Assembly (NCBI GenBank): GCA_041402005.1
Contig: JAWKTB010000006.1
Coordinates: 288,435-352,434, forward strand
Direction of reading: 5' to 3'
Length of the DNA: 64,000 nt
DNA from: JAJRXR01 sp041402005
Lineage (GTDB): Bacteria > Planctomycetota > Phycisphaerae > Phycisphaerales > UBA1924
Under the pieces are notes generated by a model. The model was given only the letters and a program-made list of their open reading frames with translations, did no database searches and was not told the origin of the DNA. The translations under genes were made by a program, and so were the position numbers. Below are positions 1-7,570 of the stretch, in pieces. Each line of letters starts with the position of its first letter. Position 1 is the first letter of the stretch.

Positions 1-377
1 CGACCGCCGAGCCGACCTCGATCGCCGACGCGTACGCCTTGATCAAGTGCGTCGTGCAGCCGGCGCGGGAGAAGAAGGTGGACCCGCCCCGGATCGCGTT
101 GATCGTGAACCAGGCCGGCCCGCGCGAGGCCGACGAGGTGCACGTCCGCATGGCGAACGTCTGCCGTCGCTTCCTGTCCTACGACCTGCCCATGATCGGG
201 TCGGTGCGAAAGGACCGGCGCGTCTCGGCGGCCGTCAAGCGCCGCCGCCCGTTCATGATCTCCTCCCCGCGCAGCGGCGTCGGGCGGGACGTCGCCCGCC
301 TCGCCAAGAGCCTGTCGGAGTGGAGCGAGAAGGGCGCCGCGCATGAAGCCGCGCCGGTCGCGCCGGGCGCCAACTAG
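1..377 (+). CDS. flhG: FlhG/MinD-like ATPase, C-terminal part (5' end outside window)
   Basis: The reading frame is open from base 3, so only the last ~124 codons are in the window. The first visible residues read TAEPTSIADAYALIK, the helix after the switch region typical of FlhG/YlxH and MinD-type P-loop ATPases, followed by an 'IALIVNQ' strand and a 'PMIGSVRKD' stretch usual in FlhG. FlhG family members regulate flagellar number and placement with FlhF at the cell pole. The FliA-type sigma gene downstream supports a flagellar cluster. The Walker A region lies upstream of the window and cannot be seen. MinD or a generic ParA-like protein is the alternative. Confidence 0.8.
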   Translation, partial: TAEPTSIADAYALIKCVVQPAREKKVDPPRIALIVNQAGPREADEVHVRMANVCRRFLSYDLPMIGSVRKDRRVSAAVKRRRPFMISSPRSGVGRDVARLAKSLSEWSEKGAAHEAAPVAPGAN

Positions 378-405
378 CTTTTCTCGACTCGATCGTCGGT
401 TTTTC

Positions 406-421
406 TCAGGGCCGGCCCTGA
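406..421. repeat. 16-base perfect palindrome after flhG
   Basis: TCAGGGCCGGCCCTGA is a perfect palindrome 28 bases past the flhG stop, preceded rather than followed by a T-run. It could be a weak terminator or a protein-binding site. Nothing further supports a function. Confidence 0.4.
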
Positions 422-470
422 TCCGCTCGATACACGCCCGTGTGCGCCCGCCGTCGGGCGCGCCGGCGCC

Positions 471-809
471 ATGACCGAGACACCTCCCACACGCGTGATT
501 CCCGGGATCGTCGCCCTCTCGGCGTTCTCCGTCGCCTGCGTCGCCGGCCTGGGCGCCGAGCTGGGGGCGTCCGCGGTCCTGACCCGCGCCCTCATCTCGA
601 TGGCGGGGGGCTACGTCTTGGGTCTGGCGCTGGCGTGGGCGGCGGGGCGCGCCGTCGCCGACCACGCCGCCCGATGCCGCGCCGAACGCCCGGTCCCCGA
701 GGTCGCGCTCCCCCCCGAGGTGGCGGCAAGGGACGCGCAAGAACCGCGCAGCCCGCACAACCCGAACCCCAAACCGGACGAGGAGGCGCAAGCCCGTGCG
801 GCGGCCTGA
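471..809 (+). CDS. Small membrane protein between flhG and fliA
   Basis: A 112-residue protein with two hydrophobic segments (about residues 9-31 and 37-58), then a charged tail rich in Arg, Pro, Asn and Glu. I do not recognise the family. It sits between the flhG-like gene and the flagellar sigma factor on the same strand, so a flagellar or polar role is possible but is guilt by association only. The ATG at 471 has no clear Shine-Dalgarno sequence, so start choice is uncertain. Very GC-rich DNA makes chance open frames long, but the amphipathic and hydrophobic layout argues that this one is real. Confidence 0.55.
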   Translation: MTETPPTRVIPGIVALSAFSVACVAGLGAELGASAVLTRALISMAGGYVLGLALAWAAGRAVADHAARCRAERPVPEVALPPEVAARDAQEPRSPHNPNPKPDEEAQARAAA

Positions 810-860
810 CCTGTTCAGGACAACTGAACCCGCGCGGGCGTGCAGCACGCCGGATTCCTG

Positions 861-866
861 TATACT
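861..866 (+). promoter_or_regulatory. -10-like TATACT upstream of fliA
   Basis: TATACT lies 96 bases before the fliA start in otherwise GC-rich sequence. No good -35 hexamer is visible at the usual distance. The identical hexamer recurs at 22427-22432 upstream of the methyltransferase gene and, on the minus strand, at 40411-40416 upstream of a crotonase gene. Confidence 0.45.
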
Positions 867-962
867 CGCCCCGTCGGGCCAAGGACGGCTCGGCGGAGTT
901 GGCGACGCATTCGTGGTGCTTTCTTTCGCGCCGCGTCGTGCGAGTGGGTCAAGGAGTCGACC

Positions 963-1820
963 ATGACGGCCATGAAGTCTTCGGCGCGCGCCCGCAGCGG
1001 GCGACACACGGCAAGGCACGCCGAGCCCTCGGGGGCGCCGACACCCTTCGACGACAAACCGGTCGAAGACCTCTGGGTCGAGTACAAGAAGAAGCCGAGC
1101 CAGGAGCTCCGCAACTTCTTCATGGAGCGATATCTCCACCTCGTCAAGTACAACGCCGAACGCATCTACGCGCGTCTGCCCGACGAGGTCGACATCGAGG
1201 ACCTGATGTCTGCCGGCCTCTTCGGCCTCATGGACGCGATCGACGCGTTCGACCTGGAGCGCAAGGTCAAGTTCGAGACGTACTGCGCCCCGCGCATCAG
1301 GGGCGCCATCCTCGACGAGCTGCGCTCGATGGACTGGGTCCCGCGACTCGTGCGCCACCGCACCGCCCGCGTCGAGCAGGCGCGCCAGAAGGTCGAGATG
1401 GAGACCGGGCGCAAGGCCACGGACGACGAGGTCGCCAAGCGCCTCAACATCGACACCGAGGAGTTCAGCAAGTACAAGCGCGACTCCAGCGCCGTCGGCG
1501 TGACCAGTATCACCCGGCGCGCCTTCAGCTCCGACGGCGGTCGCGAGCTCCGCGAGATCGACATCATCAAGGACGACACCCAGTCCGACCCCATCCACGA
1601 CGTCCAGCGCAAGGACCTCAAGGACCTGATGACCAAGGGCCTCACCCGGGCCGAGCGGCTCATCGTCATCCTCTACTACTACGAGGGCATGACCATGAAG
1701 GAGATCGGGGCCACCCTCGACCTCTCCGAGTCCCGGGTCAGCCAGATGCACAGCTCGATTTTGGCCCGTCTCAAGGCCCAAATGCAGCACCGGATGCGGG
1801 AACTCGAGCCCACCGGCTGA
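963..1820 (+). CDS. fliA: RNA polymerase sigma factor, FliA/WhiG (sigma-28) family
   Basis: A 285-residue sigma-70 family group 3 factor. Region 2 lies at about residues 55-120, including 'DLMSAGLFGLMDAIDAFD' and 'KFETYCAPRIRGAI', the usual FliA/WhiG wording. Region 3 is around 125-190. Region 4 is around 220-275 with 'MTMKEIGATLDLSESRVSQ', the helix-turn-helix reading the -35 element. The start was set at ATG 963 because AAGGAG (951-956) sits six bases upstream, although the frame is open further 5'. The family directs late flagellar gene transcription, and the upstream flhG-like gene fits. The N-terminal ~30 residues are basic, low-complexity and not part of the family core. Confidence 0.92.
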   Translation: MTAMKSSARARSGRHTARHAEPSGAPTPFDDKPVEDLWVEYKKKPSQELRNFFMERYLHLVKYNAERIYARLPDEVDIEDLMSAGLFGLMDAIDAFDLERKVKFETYCAPRIRGAILDELRSMDWVPRLVRHRTARVEQARQKVEMETGRKATDDEVAKRLNIDTEEFSKYKRDSSAVGVTSITRRAFSSDGGRELREIDIIKDDTQSDPIHDVQRKDLKDLMTKGLTRAERLIVILYYYEGMTMKEIGATLDLSESRVSQMHSSILARLKAQMQHRMRELEPTG

Positions 1821-1926
1821 CGCCCCCTGACCGGCCCACGCCTCCCAACCGACTCCTCGGACCCGCCGCCCCGCCCAGCCGGGGCGGCGTTGTTGTCAGG
1901 GCGAAGCCCGGGCGCTTGACTCTCGT

Positions 1927-2418
1927 GTGGACACCCCCGCGGATGAGACCTGGACACCCTGCGCGATCGCGCTGGGCTCGAACCTCGGCGACCGCGCGAC
2001 GCACCTGCACGGCGCGATCCGGTCGCTCGCGTCCACGCCCGGCGTGCGCGCCCTTCGAGTCTCCACGTTCCACGAGACCGAACCGGTCGGCCCGGTCGAG
2101 CAGGGACGCTTCCTCAACGCCGCCGCGATCTTCGAGACGACGCTCACGCCCCAGGCGATCCTGACACGCCTGCACGAGATCGAGCGCGAGCACGGGCGTG
2201 AGCGTCATGGCCAACCCCGCTGGGGGCCGCGAACGCTGGACCTCGATCTTTTGCTCTACGCGGACGCCATCATCGAGGAGCCGGGCCTGAGCGTCCCGCA
2301 TCCGCGGATGTCGGCTCGCCAGTTCGTTCTGGCGCCCTTGGCCGAGCTTGCTTCTGACTGGGTCGTCCCGGGGACGCACCGGACAGTGGGGGAGCTCTTG
2401 GCCGCGATCACTGTTTGA
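1927..2418 (+). CDS. folK: 2-amino-4-hydroxy-6-hydroxymethyldihydropteridine pyrophosphokinase (HPPK)
   Basis: A 163-residue HPPK, the enzyme that pyrophosphorylates 6-hydroxymethyl-dihydropterin with ATP in folate synthesis. Family signatures are visible: 'ALGSNLGDR' near the N-terminus, 'ETEPVG', 'FLNAA', and the signature 'WGPRTLDLDLLLY', whose two Asp residues bind magnesium, followed by 'PHPRM'. Length is normal for a monofunctional HPPK. The start is GTG 1927 with no clear Shine-Dalgarno sequence. It stands alone here, without folB, folP or folE beside it, and a long inverted repeat follows its stop codon. Confidence 0.93.
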   Translation: MDTPADETWTPCAIALGSNLGDRATHLHGAIRSLASTPGVRALRVSTFHETEPVGPVEQGRFLNAAAIFETTLTPQAILTRLHEIEREHGRERHGQPRWGPRTLDLDLLLYADAIIEEPGLSVPHPRMSARQFVLAPLAELASDWVVPGTHRTVGELLAAITV

Positions 2419-2437
2419 TCAGTCGGACCCGCCTGGT

Positions 2438-2505
2438 TTGAACTCGAAGGTCGCGAAGCTCGGGAGTGATTCCGTCTTCGAGCCCTTCGCGACCTTCGAG
2501 TTCAA
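2438..2505. repeat. Long inverted repeat, two perfect 21-base arms, between folK and xerC
   Basis: Arm one is 2438-2458 and arm two is 2485-2505. They are perfect reverse complements over 21 bases, beginning TTGAACTCGAAGG and ending GTCGCGAAG in arm one. The 26-base interval holds CTCG and CGAG, which extend the pairing past a small bulge. There is no T-run on either side, and the stem is far longer than the intrinsic terminators in this window, so it may be a mobile palindromic repeat or a two-way mRNA end between convergent genes. Confidence 0.85.
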
Positions 2506-2530
2506 CTCTTCCACCCGACACAAACGAATA

Positions 2531-2559
2531 GCCCCGCGGGCTTGCGGCAACCGCGGGGC
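2531..2559. terminator. Hairpin terminator between folK and xerC
   Basis: GCCCCGCGG (2531-2539) pairs with CCGCGGGGC (2551-2559) around an 11-base loop. On the minus strand it lies about 30 bases past the xerC stop and is followed by TATTCGTTTG. It probably ends the leftward xerC transcript and may work in both directions. Confidence 0.6.
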
Positions 2560-2588
2560 GTCTGGTGGGTCTTGATTTCTGACAGGCC

Positions 2589-3602
2589 TCAGCCCGCCTC
2601 GGCACGCGGGTGCGCCTGGTTGTACGCGTCGCGCGTGTGCTGGGCGGACAGGTGCGTGTAGACCTGGGTGGTCGAGAGCGACTGGTGCCCGAGCAGTTCC
2701 TGGACGGAGCGGAGGTCGGCGCCGTTCTCCAAGAGATGCGTCGCGAAGCTGTGACGCAGCGTGTGGGGGCTGATCGTGGGGTCGAGGCCGACCTGGCGGA
2801 GATACTTGTCGAGCTTGCGACGCACCGAGCGTGAGCTGAGCCGGCTGCCGTGCTTGTTCAGGAAGAGGGGGCACCGACCCTGGCCATTAACCGCGGCCCG
2901 CCAGGAGTCGGCGAAGCGGGGGTCGTGCGAGAGCATGTCGATGTACCGCCGGACGGCGCCCAGGGCGTGCGAGCCCAGGGGGACGATCCGCTCCTTGCGC
3001 CCCTTGCCGCGGACGTGCAGGGCCTCACCCGAGGGGTCCAGGTCCTGGGCGTCGAGGGCGACGAGCTCGGAGACGCGGATGCCGGTCGAATACAGGGTCT
3101 CGAGCATCGCGCGGTCGCGCCGCCCGAGGACGTCGTTGTCGTCGGGGGCGGAGAGGAGACGCTCGACCTGCTCGATGGTGATGGCCTTGGGGAGGCGCTT
3201 GTTTTGGCGGGGCGTGCGGATGAGGGTCATCGGGTTGCCGTCGACGAGCCCGCGCCGGTCGGCCCACTTGTAGAAGGAACGCAGAGTCGCGATCTTGCGC
3301 GCCATGGTGGCGGGGGAGTACTGCTGCTCGCCCAGGTGGGCGAGGAAGTTGCGGATGGTGTCCGGGTCGCCCTTGCAGACGGTCGCGGTGATCGAGCCGT
3401 CGGCCGCGTTCTTGGAGCCATTCTCGCGGGCCTTCATCGCGGCCAGCTCGCGGGGCTCGTCGATCTCGACGCCGAGCTCGTCGGAGAGATACTCGACAAG
3501 CTGGCGGAGGTCGGCGCCGTAACACCTGGCGGTGTACGGGCTGAAGTGCCGCTCTTCAGTCAGGTAACGGGTGAAGGCCAGGGTGATCGGCAGCGTCGAC
3601 AT
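2589..3602 (-). CDS. xerC: Tyrosine recombinase, XerC/XerD type
   Basis: A 337-residue tyrosine recombinase. The N-terminal SAM-like core-binding domain spans about residues 5-125 and the catalytic domain about 135-330. Catalytic residues are visible: Arg in 'STGIRVSEL', 'GKGRKERIVP' with the Lys, His-x-x-Arg in 'SPHTLRHSFATH', His in 'LGHQSL', and the nucleophilic Tyr in 'TTQVYTHLS'. Xer proteins resolve chromosome dimers at dif with FtsK. The start is ATG 3602 because AGGAG lies seven bases upstream; a GTG at 3662 overlapping the preceding stop is the alternative. About 35 extra residues sit between helices of the N-terminal domain (roughly residues 45-80) compared with XerC/XerD. No integrase neighbours or attachment sites were seen. 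Confidence 0.9.
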   Translation of the reverse strand: MSTLPITLAFTRYLTEERHFSPYTARCYGADLRQLVEYLSDELGVEIDEPRELAAMKARENGSKNAADGSITATVCKGDPDTIRNFLAHLGEQQYSPATMARKIATLRSFYKWADRRGLVDGNPMTLIRTPRQNKRLPKAITIEQVERLLSAPDDNDVLGRRDRAMLETLYSTGIRVSELVALDAQDLDPSGEALHVRGKGRKERIVPLGSHALGAVRRYIDMLSHDPRFADSWRAAVNGQGRCPLFLNKHGSRLSSRSVRRKLDKYLRQVGLDPTISPHTLRHSFATHLLENGADLRSVQELLGHQSLSTTQVYTHLSAQHTRDAYNQAHPRAEAG

Positions 3603-3658
3603 CTGGTCGCTCCTGGGCTCGGACGGTTCCGTCCGTCCGTGCGGGAGGGGGTTCAGGC

Positions 3659-3916
3659 TCACGCTCTATCGGGCGTGGCGGGGGCCTTGTTGACTCCGAT
3701 CCTGAGGACGCCGGCCAGACGGGCCCGAATCAGGGCGACATCCTCCAGCCTGATGGGCGAATCCTCGCTCAGGGCGTGCTCCACCAGGCACTCGAGCATG
3801 GCGGGCTCCTCCCCCCTCGCGCAAGTCACGCGCCACCGATGGCGACCGCTCACCAGGCGGACGCTCAGGTCCGAGGCGTCGAGGGGGGGCTCGGGGACGG
3901 GCTTGGGGGTGTTCAC
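3659..3916 (-). CDS. Conserved small protein of unknown function, 85 residues
   Basis: Starts at GTG 3916 behind AAGGAG, giving 85 residues. The middle reads 'SVRLVSGRHRWRVTCARGEE', followed by a region that looks like a short helix bundle and ends in 'RIGVNKAPATPDRA'. No family is recognised, and no signal peptide or membrane segment is present. It lies between the lipoprotein gene and xerC; its stop overlaps a possible GTG start of xerC (GTGA), so the two are probably co-transcribed. Confidence 0.65.
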   Translation of the reverse strand: MNTPKPVPEPPLDASDLSVRLVSGRHRWRVTCARGEEPAMLECLVEHALSEDSPIRLEDVALIRARLAGVLRIGVNKAPATPDRA

Positions 3917-3963
3917 GTGGGCTCCTTGCCGGCTCGTCGCCGGCTCAGGAGCGCCGGGCGAGG

Positions 3964-4746
3964 TCAGTCGTCTGCGTGGGCGACCCGCGAGAGTCGGACC
4001 CACTCGTTGTCGAGCAGGGTGCGCACCGTGTGGTGCGCCGCAAACTGCGTGAACAGCTCCATGCTGGCCGTGTAGATCTTCCAGTCGAGGGCGGACTCGG
4101 GGTCCGAGCGACCCCGTGCGTAGTCGCGCAGTTCCATCAGCACGCCGTGATCCCGCGCGTCGAGGTGGTCGGAGGCGATGTTGACGGGACGTCCGCCGAA
4201 GCGTGAGTGCGCCGCGTCGTGGTATTCGGTCGAGAGGCGTGAGAGTTGGCGGGGGTCGAGCTCGTCGACGCGTCCAGACAAGGCGCCGGGCTCGGCGTAG
4301 AGCGCCACGCTTAGCCCGATCACCGGCGGGTCGTAGGGGTCCCAGGCGGTGATCGAGCCGACGAGGATCGCGTCCGCGCCCAGGGCGCGGGCGAGCTTGC
4401 GGGCGTCGCCCTCGTCGCTGACGCCCCGCATGTCCAGGGCACGCATCGTCTCGATCACGCGGTTGACCGGCAGGGCACGCAGACCCCTCGTCTGCTCGAT
4501 CGCGGCGACGAGCTGGTCGGCGACCGCGAGTGAATCGAGACGGCTCACGCCCGACTCGTTGCGCAAGGGCGCGACCGCCCAGACGAGCTCGCCACTCCCA
4601 GACTCGTAGGGGGCGACCAGCACCTCGGGCGAACGCAGCGCCCCGTTCCCGGCGCAAGACGTCAGCAGGATGCCCAGGACCGCGAGGATGATCGCCCGGG
4701 GCAGCAGCCGGAGCTGTTCGGTTGTCACGGCGTCCATGCCCTTCAC
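3964..4746 (-). CDS. Lipoprotein of unknown function
   Basis: A 260-residue protein. The start is GTG 4746, placed six bases behind AGGAGG. A hydrophobic segment at about residues 16-30 ends in a lipobox 'LLTSC', so the mature protein should be anchored by its Cys. The region 'VWAVAPLRNESGVSRLDSL' followed by 'LGADAILVGSITAWDPYDPP' resembles the CsgG/FlgT-type periplasmic fold of outer-membrane-associated lipoproteins. That comparison is by eye. It is followed by the 85-residue protein and xerC, and preceded by the TolB-like lipoprotein with a 93-base gap. Confidence 0.75.
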   Translation of the reverse strand: MKGMDAVTTEQLRLLPRAIILAVLGILLTSCAGNGALRSPEVLVAPYESGSGELVWAVAPLRNESGVSRLDSLAVADQLVAAIEQTRGLRALPVNRVIETMRALDMRGVSDEGDARKLARALGADAILVGSITAWDPYDPPVIGLSVALYAEPGALSGRVDELDPRQLSRLSTEYHDAAHSRFGGRPVNIASDHLDARDHGVLMELRDYARGRSDPESALDWKIYTASMELFTQFAAHHTVRTLLDNEWVRLSRVAHADD

Positions 4747-4839
4747 GCGAGGCCTCCTGCCCCGTGTCCGTCCGCGGGCCGACGCTCGGCCCGCGCTTCA
4801 AGCGTCGGGCGCCCGGTCACGAGCGCCCGGCGTCTGTTC

Positions 4840-6279
4840 TCAGTTGTCGGAGTACGAGGGCGCCTCGACGTACGGGCGGTCGTTCGGGTGGATCTCCGGG
4901 ATCTGGGCACTGGCGGCCTGCACCGCCGGCCCGATGTCGAAGGACCACAGGTTCTCGTTCCCGCCACGGTCGGACACGAAGTAGATCTTGCCGTTGGCGC
5001 CCCAGACGGGCATCAGGTCGACGGCGGACCCGCCGGTCAGCTTCACGCGTCCGCGCCCGTCGTCGGCGATCATCCAGAGACTCGACGTCTCGGGGCGGTC
5101 GGAGTTACCGTTGTTCCACTCTGGGGTGTTGGGGACCGCGGCGTACAGGATGAACTTGCCGTCCGGGCTCCAGCTCGGGTTGATCAACGCCTCGCTCGGG
5201 CTGGCGATCAGTTCGGTCTCGCGGCTGGCCTGAGACGGGCTCTCCGTGTACTCGATCGTCCAGATCGAGAACGCCCGGTCGCCACGCTCACGCGAGCGCT
5301 GGAAGACGATCTTGTCGGCGCCCTGTCGCCCGGTGCCCGGGACGGGGCACCACTCGGGGAACAGGCCGTACCCGATGAACTGCGCGCCGGTGGTGTTGTG
5401 GACGTCGACGATCCACATCTCCCAGCGCTGGCTGGTGGCGCCGAGGCGAGAGAAGACGATCTGTGACCCGTCGGGCGACCAGGACGGGTGCAGCTCGTGC
5501 GACTCGTCGCTGGTGAGCTGGACGGCCTTACCGCCCGAGACCGGCATCATGTACAGGTCCCAGTTGCCCGAGCGGTTCGACGAGAACGCCACGTACTGCC
5601 CGTCCGGGCTGATCGCCGGCATGACGTCCTGGTTCGGATCTTCCGTGAGGCGGGTCACGACGCGGGAGTTGGCTTCCTTGATGTAGATGTCGCTGGTCGG
5701 GCGGTGCTGCGTCGAGGCGAAGACCACCTGGCGACCGTCCGGCGAGACCGACGGGTCGAAGTCCGCGCCCTCGGGCGAGAACGTCACCTGACGCATGTTC
5801 GCGACGGCCTTGGACAGCGCATCGGGGTTGATCTCGCGGGGCAGGCTCGTGCCCAGCTCCTCGCCGTACAGGCGAACCGAAAGCTCGCGGCTCTGCGGGT
5901 CCCGGTTGCGGAAGGCCGACCCGGCGTACGGGTCGGTTCGGCGAGAGGCCGGGGGCTCGGCAGTCGTCGCGACGCCGACCATCGTCCAGGCGCCGTCGAT
6001 GTGCGACCAACTGTTCGAGGACAGGCCCTGCGACCCGGACTCGGGGGCACCCGAGGACGAGCCGTTCGACCCGATGCTGGCCTGGCGGTAGCGGGTCTGT
6101 GTGGGGACGGCCTCGACCTGGCGGTACGACGAGTGCGAGTCGGTCAGGTCGACCGCCGGCTCGCGCGCCTCGTTCTTGCTCGCGGTCGAGGAGTCGGACG
6201 CGCAGCCAGTGAGGGTGGCGGCGCCGGCCAGGGCCGCGAGCAGGAGGGTGGCGCTCACGTGGTGGGTGGATGCGGACAT
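4840..6279 (-). CDS. TolB-like beta-propeller lipoprotein
   Basis: A 479-residue exported protein. The N-terminal hydrophobic segment ends in a lipobox 'TLTGC' (Cys about residue 26), then ~110 residues of Ser/Gln-rich linker. Five WD40-like PD40 repeats follow, each with 'SPDG' or similar plus an aromatic strand ('SPDGRQVVFAS', 'SPDGQYVAFSSNRSG', 'SPDGSQIVFSR', 'SPDGKFILYAA', 'GANGKIYFVSDRGG'). The fold is that of the TolB C-terminal propeller, which binds Pal and supports outer-membrane integrity. The TolB N-terminal domain is not evident, so it is not called tolB. Confidence 0.85.
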   Translation of the reverse strand: MSASTHHVSATLLLAALAGAATLTGCASDSSTASKNEAREPAVDLTDSHSSYRQVEAVPTQTRYRQASIGSNGSSSGAPESGSQGLSSNSWSHIDGAWTMVGVATTAEPPASRRTDPYAGSAFRNRDPQSRELSVRLYGEELGTSLPREINPDALSKAVANMRQVTFSPEGADFDPSVSPDGRQVVFASTQHRPTSDIYIKEANSRVVTRLTEDPNQDVMPAISPDGQYVAFSSNRSGNWDLYMMPVSGGKAVQLTSDESHELHPSWSPDGSQIVFSRLGATSQRWEMWIVDVHNTTGAQFIGYGLFPEWCPVPGTGRQGADKIVFQRSRERGDRAFSIWTIEYTESPSQASRETELIASPSEALINPSWSPDGKFILYAAVPNTPEWNNGNSDRPETSSLWMIADDGRGRVKLTGGSAVDLMPVWGANGKIYFVSDRGGNENLWSFDIGPAVQAASAQIPEIHPNDRPYVEAPSYSDN

Positions 6280-6518
6280 CGGTGGAATCTCCGTTCTCAG
6301 TGGCAGTCCGGCGCCCCGACGGTTCCCCCCGGGGCCGCGTGCTCGGTCCGCCCCCCGGGCTCCACCCGACCGGGCGTCTCTCTGGTTTTCGCTTCGCCCC
6401 GAGGGTCTCCGACCCGGGTGGGCCTGCGAGGCTTATCGGACGCCTCGCGTCCGCGTCTTGAGCCCGCACGACCCGGACCTCACCATCGGCGCCTCGGGGT
6501 CCAGTCCGAGAACAAATC

Positions 6519-6551
6519 GCCGGGCGGGGGCCCACCACGCCCCCGCCCGGC
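6519..6551 (-). terminator. Strong hairpin terminator after the 86-residue gene
   Basis: Thirteen-base perfect arms (6519-6531 and 6539-6551) enclose a seven-base loop. On the minus strand it starts about 18 bases past the stop at 6569 and is followed by ATTTGTTC, a T-rich tail. It separates this gene from the TolB-like gene. Confidence 0.75.
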
Positions 6552-6568
6552 CGCGACTCCTCCGTCGT

Positions 6569-6829
6569 TCACCCGCGCCGACGCCTGACCTCGATCGCCG
6601 GTGTGTCGCCCGAGCGGACCCAGCGCGCCTCGCGCCCCCGGGGCGAGCCGGTCGCCACCAGGCGGTCGAGGTAGTCGTCCAGGCGCCTCGACTCGAACTG
6701 CTCGAGGAAGCGCCGCCCCGCGGAGGGGTTGATCGAGAGGATGTGATCGATGACCTGATCGCGGTTCAATCGCCCGGGGGCGGGGCGGTCGGGGGTCTGG
6801 GACGCGTCGAGGTCGAAGAGGGTCTGCAT
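6569..6829 (-). CDS. Small protein of unknown function, 86 residues
   Basis: Starts at ATG 6829 with GGAGA about nine bases upstream. The core 'NRDQVIDHILSINPSAGRRF' and 'LDDYLDRLVATGSPRGREA' looks helical and soluble. No signal peptide and no recognised domain are present. It is monocistronic, with its own terminator at 6519-6551, and is divergently oriented from nuoC. Both its length and its clear ribosome-binding site argue that it is real. Confidence 0.65.
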   Translation of the reverse strand: MQTLFDLDASQTPDRPAPGRLNRDQVIDHILSINPSAGRRFLEQFESRRLDDYLDRLVATGSPRGREARWVRSGDTPAIEVRRRRG

Positions 6830-6987
6830 CGGGGGATCTCCGGTCCGCCGGCTCCGCCGCGGGGCTCGTGGGTATCGGACCCCCCTCTCGCGGGCCTCCA
6901 GGGTGTAACCCGCGCGGACATTGCCGGCGCAGAACCCGCGCCGCGCACGTTCGGCTGATACAGTCCCGCCTTCGAGGGAGTCAGCCC

Positions 6988-7551
6988 ATGGCGACAGGCA
7001 GCACGCCGCACTTGGATCACCCGACCTTCGCCGCCGTCAAGCAGGCGTTCGCGGGCAAGAAGCTCCGCGCCACCGAGTTCCGGGGCCTCTCGACGCTGAT
7101 CGTCGAGCCCGCCGACCTGCACGCGGTGATGAAGTTCCTGCGTGAGGACCCGAGGTGCGACTACGACTTCCTCTCCGACGTCGTCGGGATCGACTACCTG
7201 AACTACCCGAGCCCCATGCCGGGGCGGTTCGGCGTCGCGTACATCCTCTGCTCCTACCCCCGCACCGACCGCTTCTGCGTCAAGACGCACCTCGACCCCT
7301 CGATCCCGACCGATGGGATCGTGGAGGACCCGGCGCTCTGGCTCGACTCGGTCACGGACATCTGGCCCGGCGCCGAGTGGCCCGAGCGCGAGGTGTTCGA
7401 CATGTTCGGCGTGCGCTTCCGCAACCACCCGGACCTGCGCCGCATCCTCACCTGGAAGGACTTCCCGGCGCACCCGCTCCGCAAGGACTACCCCCTGCGC
7501 GGCCGCGGCGAGCGCGAGTCCTACCGCGTCGTGGACCGGACGTCCAGCTGA
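6988..7551 (+). CDS. nuoC: NADH-quinone oxidoreductase subunit C (30 kDa subunit)
   Basis: A 187-residue NuoC, part of the peripheral arm of respiratory complex I that helps bind the NuoD/quinone module. The 30 kDa subunit signature is visible: 'WPEREVFDMFGVRFRNHPDL', then 'FPAHPLRKDYP'. The start is ATG 6988 behind GAGGGAG. A -10-like TACAGT (6959-6964) precedes it. It is alone here: no nuoB, nuoD or other complex I gene flanks it in 64 kb, which is unusual for a subunit normally inside the nuo operon. It is not fused to NuoD or NuoB. Confidence 0.93.
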   Translation: MATGSTPHLDHPTFAAVKQAFAGKKLRATEFRGLSTLIVEPADLHAVMKFLREDPRCDYDFLSDVVGIDYLNYPSPMPGRFGVAYILCSYPRTDRFCVKTHLDPSIPTDGIVEDPALWLDSVTDIWPGAEWPEREVFDMFGVRFRNHPDLRRILTWKDFPAHPLRKDYPLRGRGERESYRVVDRTSS

Positions 7552-7570
7552 GACGACTCAGAAAAAACCG

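Noticed and set aside
3660..3662. GTG at 3662 as the xerC start, coupled by GTGA to the preceding stop
   Set aside because: ATG 3602 has AGGAG at seven bases and begins exactly at the usual XerC/XerD N-terminus; coupling through the GTG remains possible.
5488..6588. A 366-codon plus-strand frame opposite the TolB-like gene
   Set aside because: Shadow of PD40 repeat sequence; no family match.
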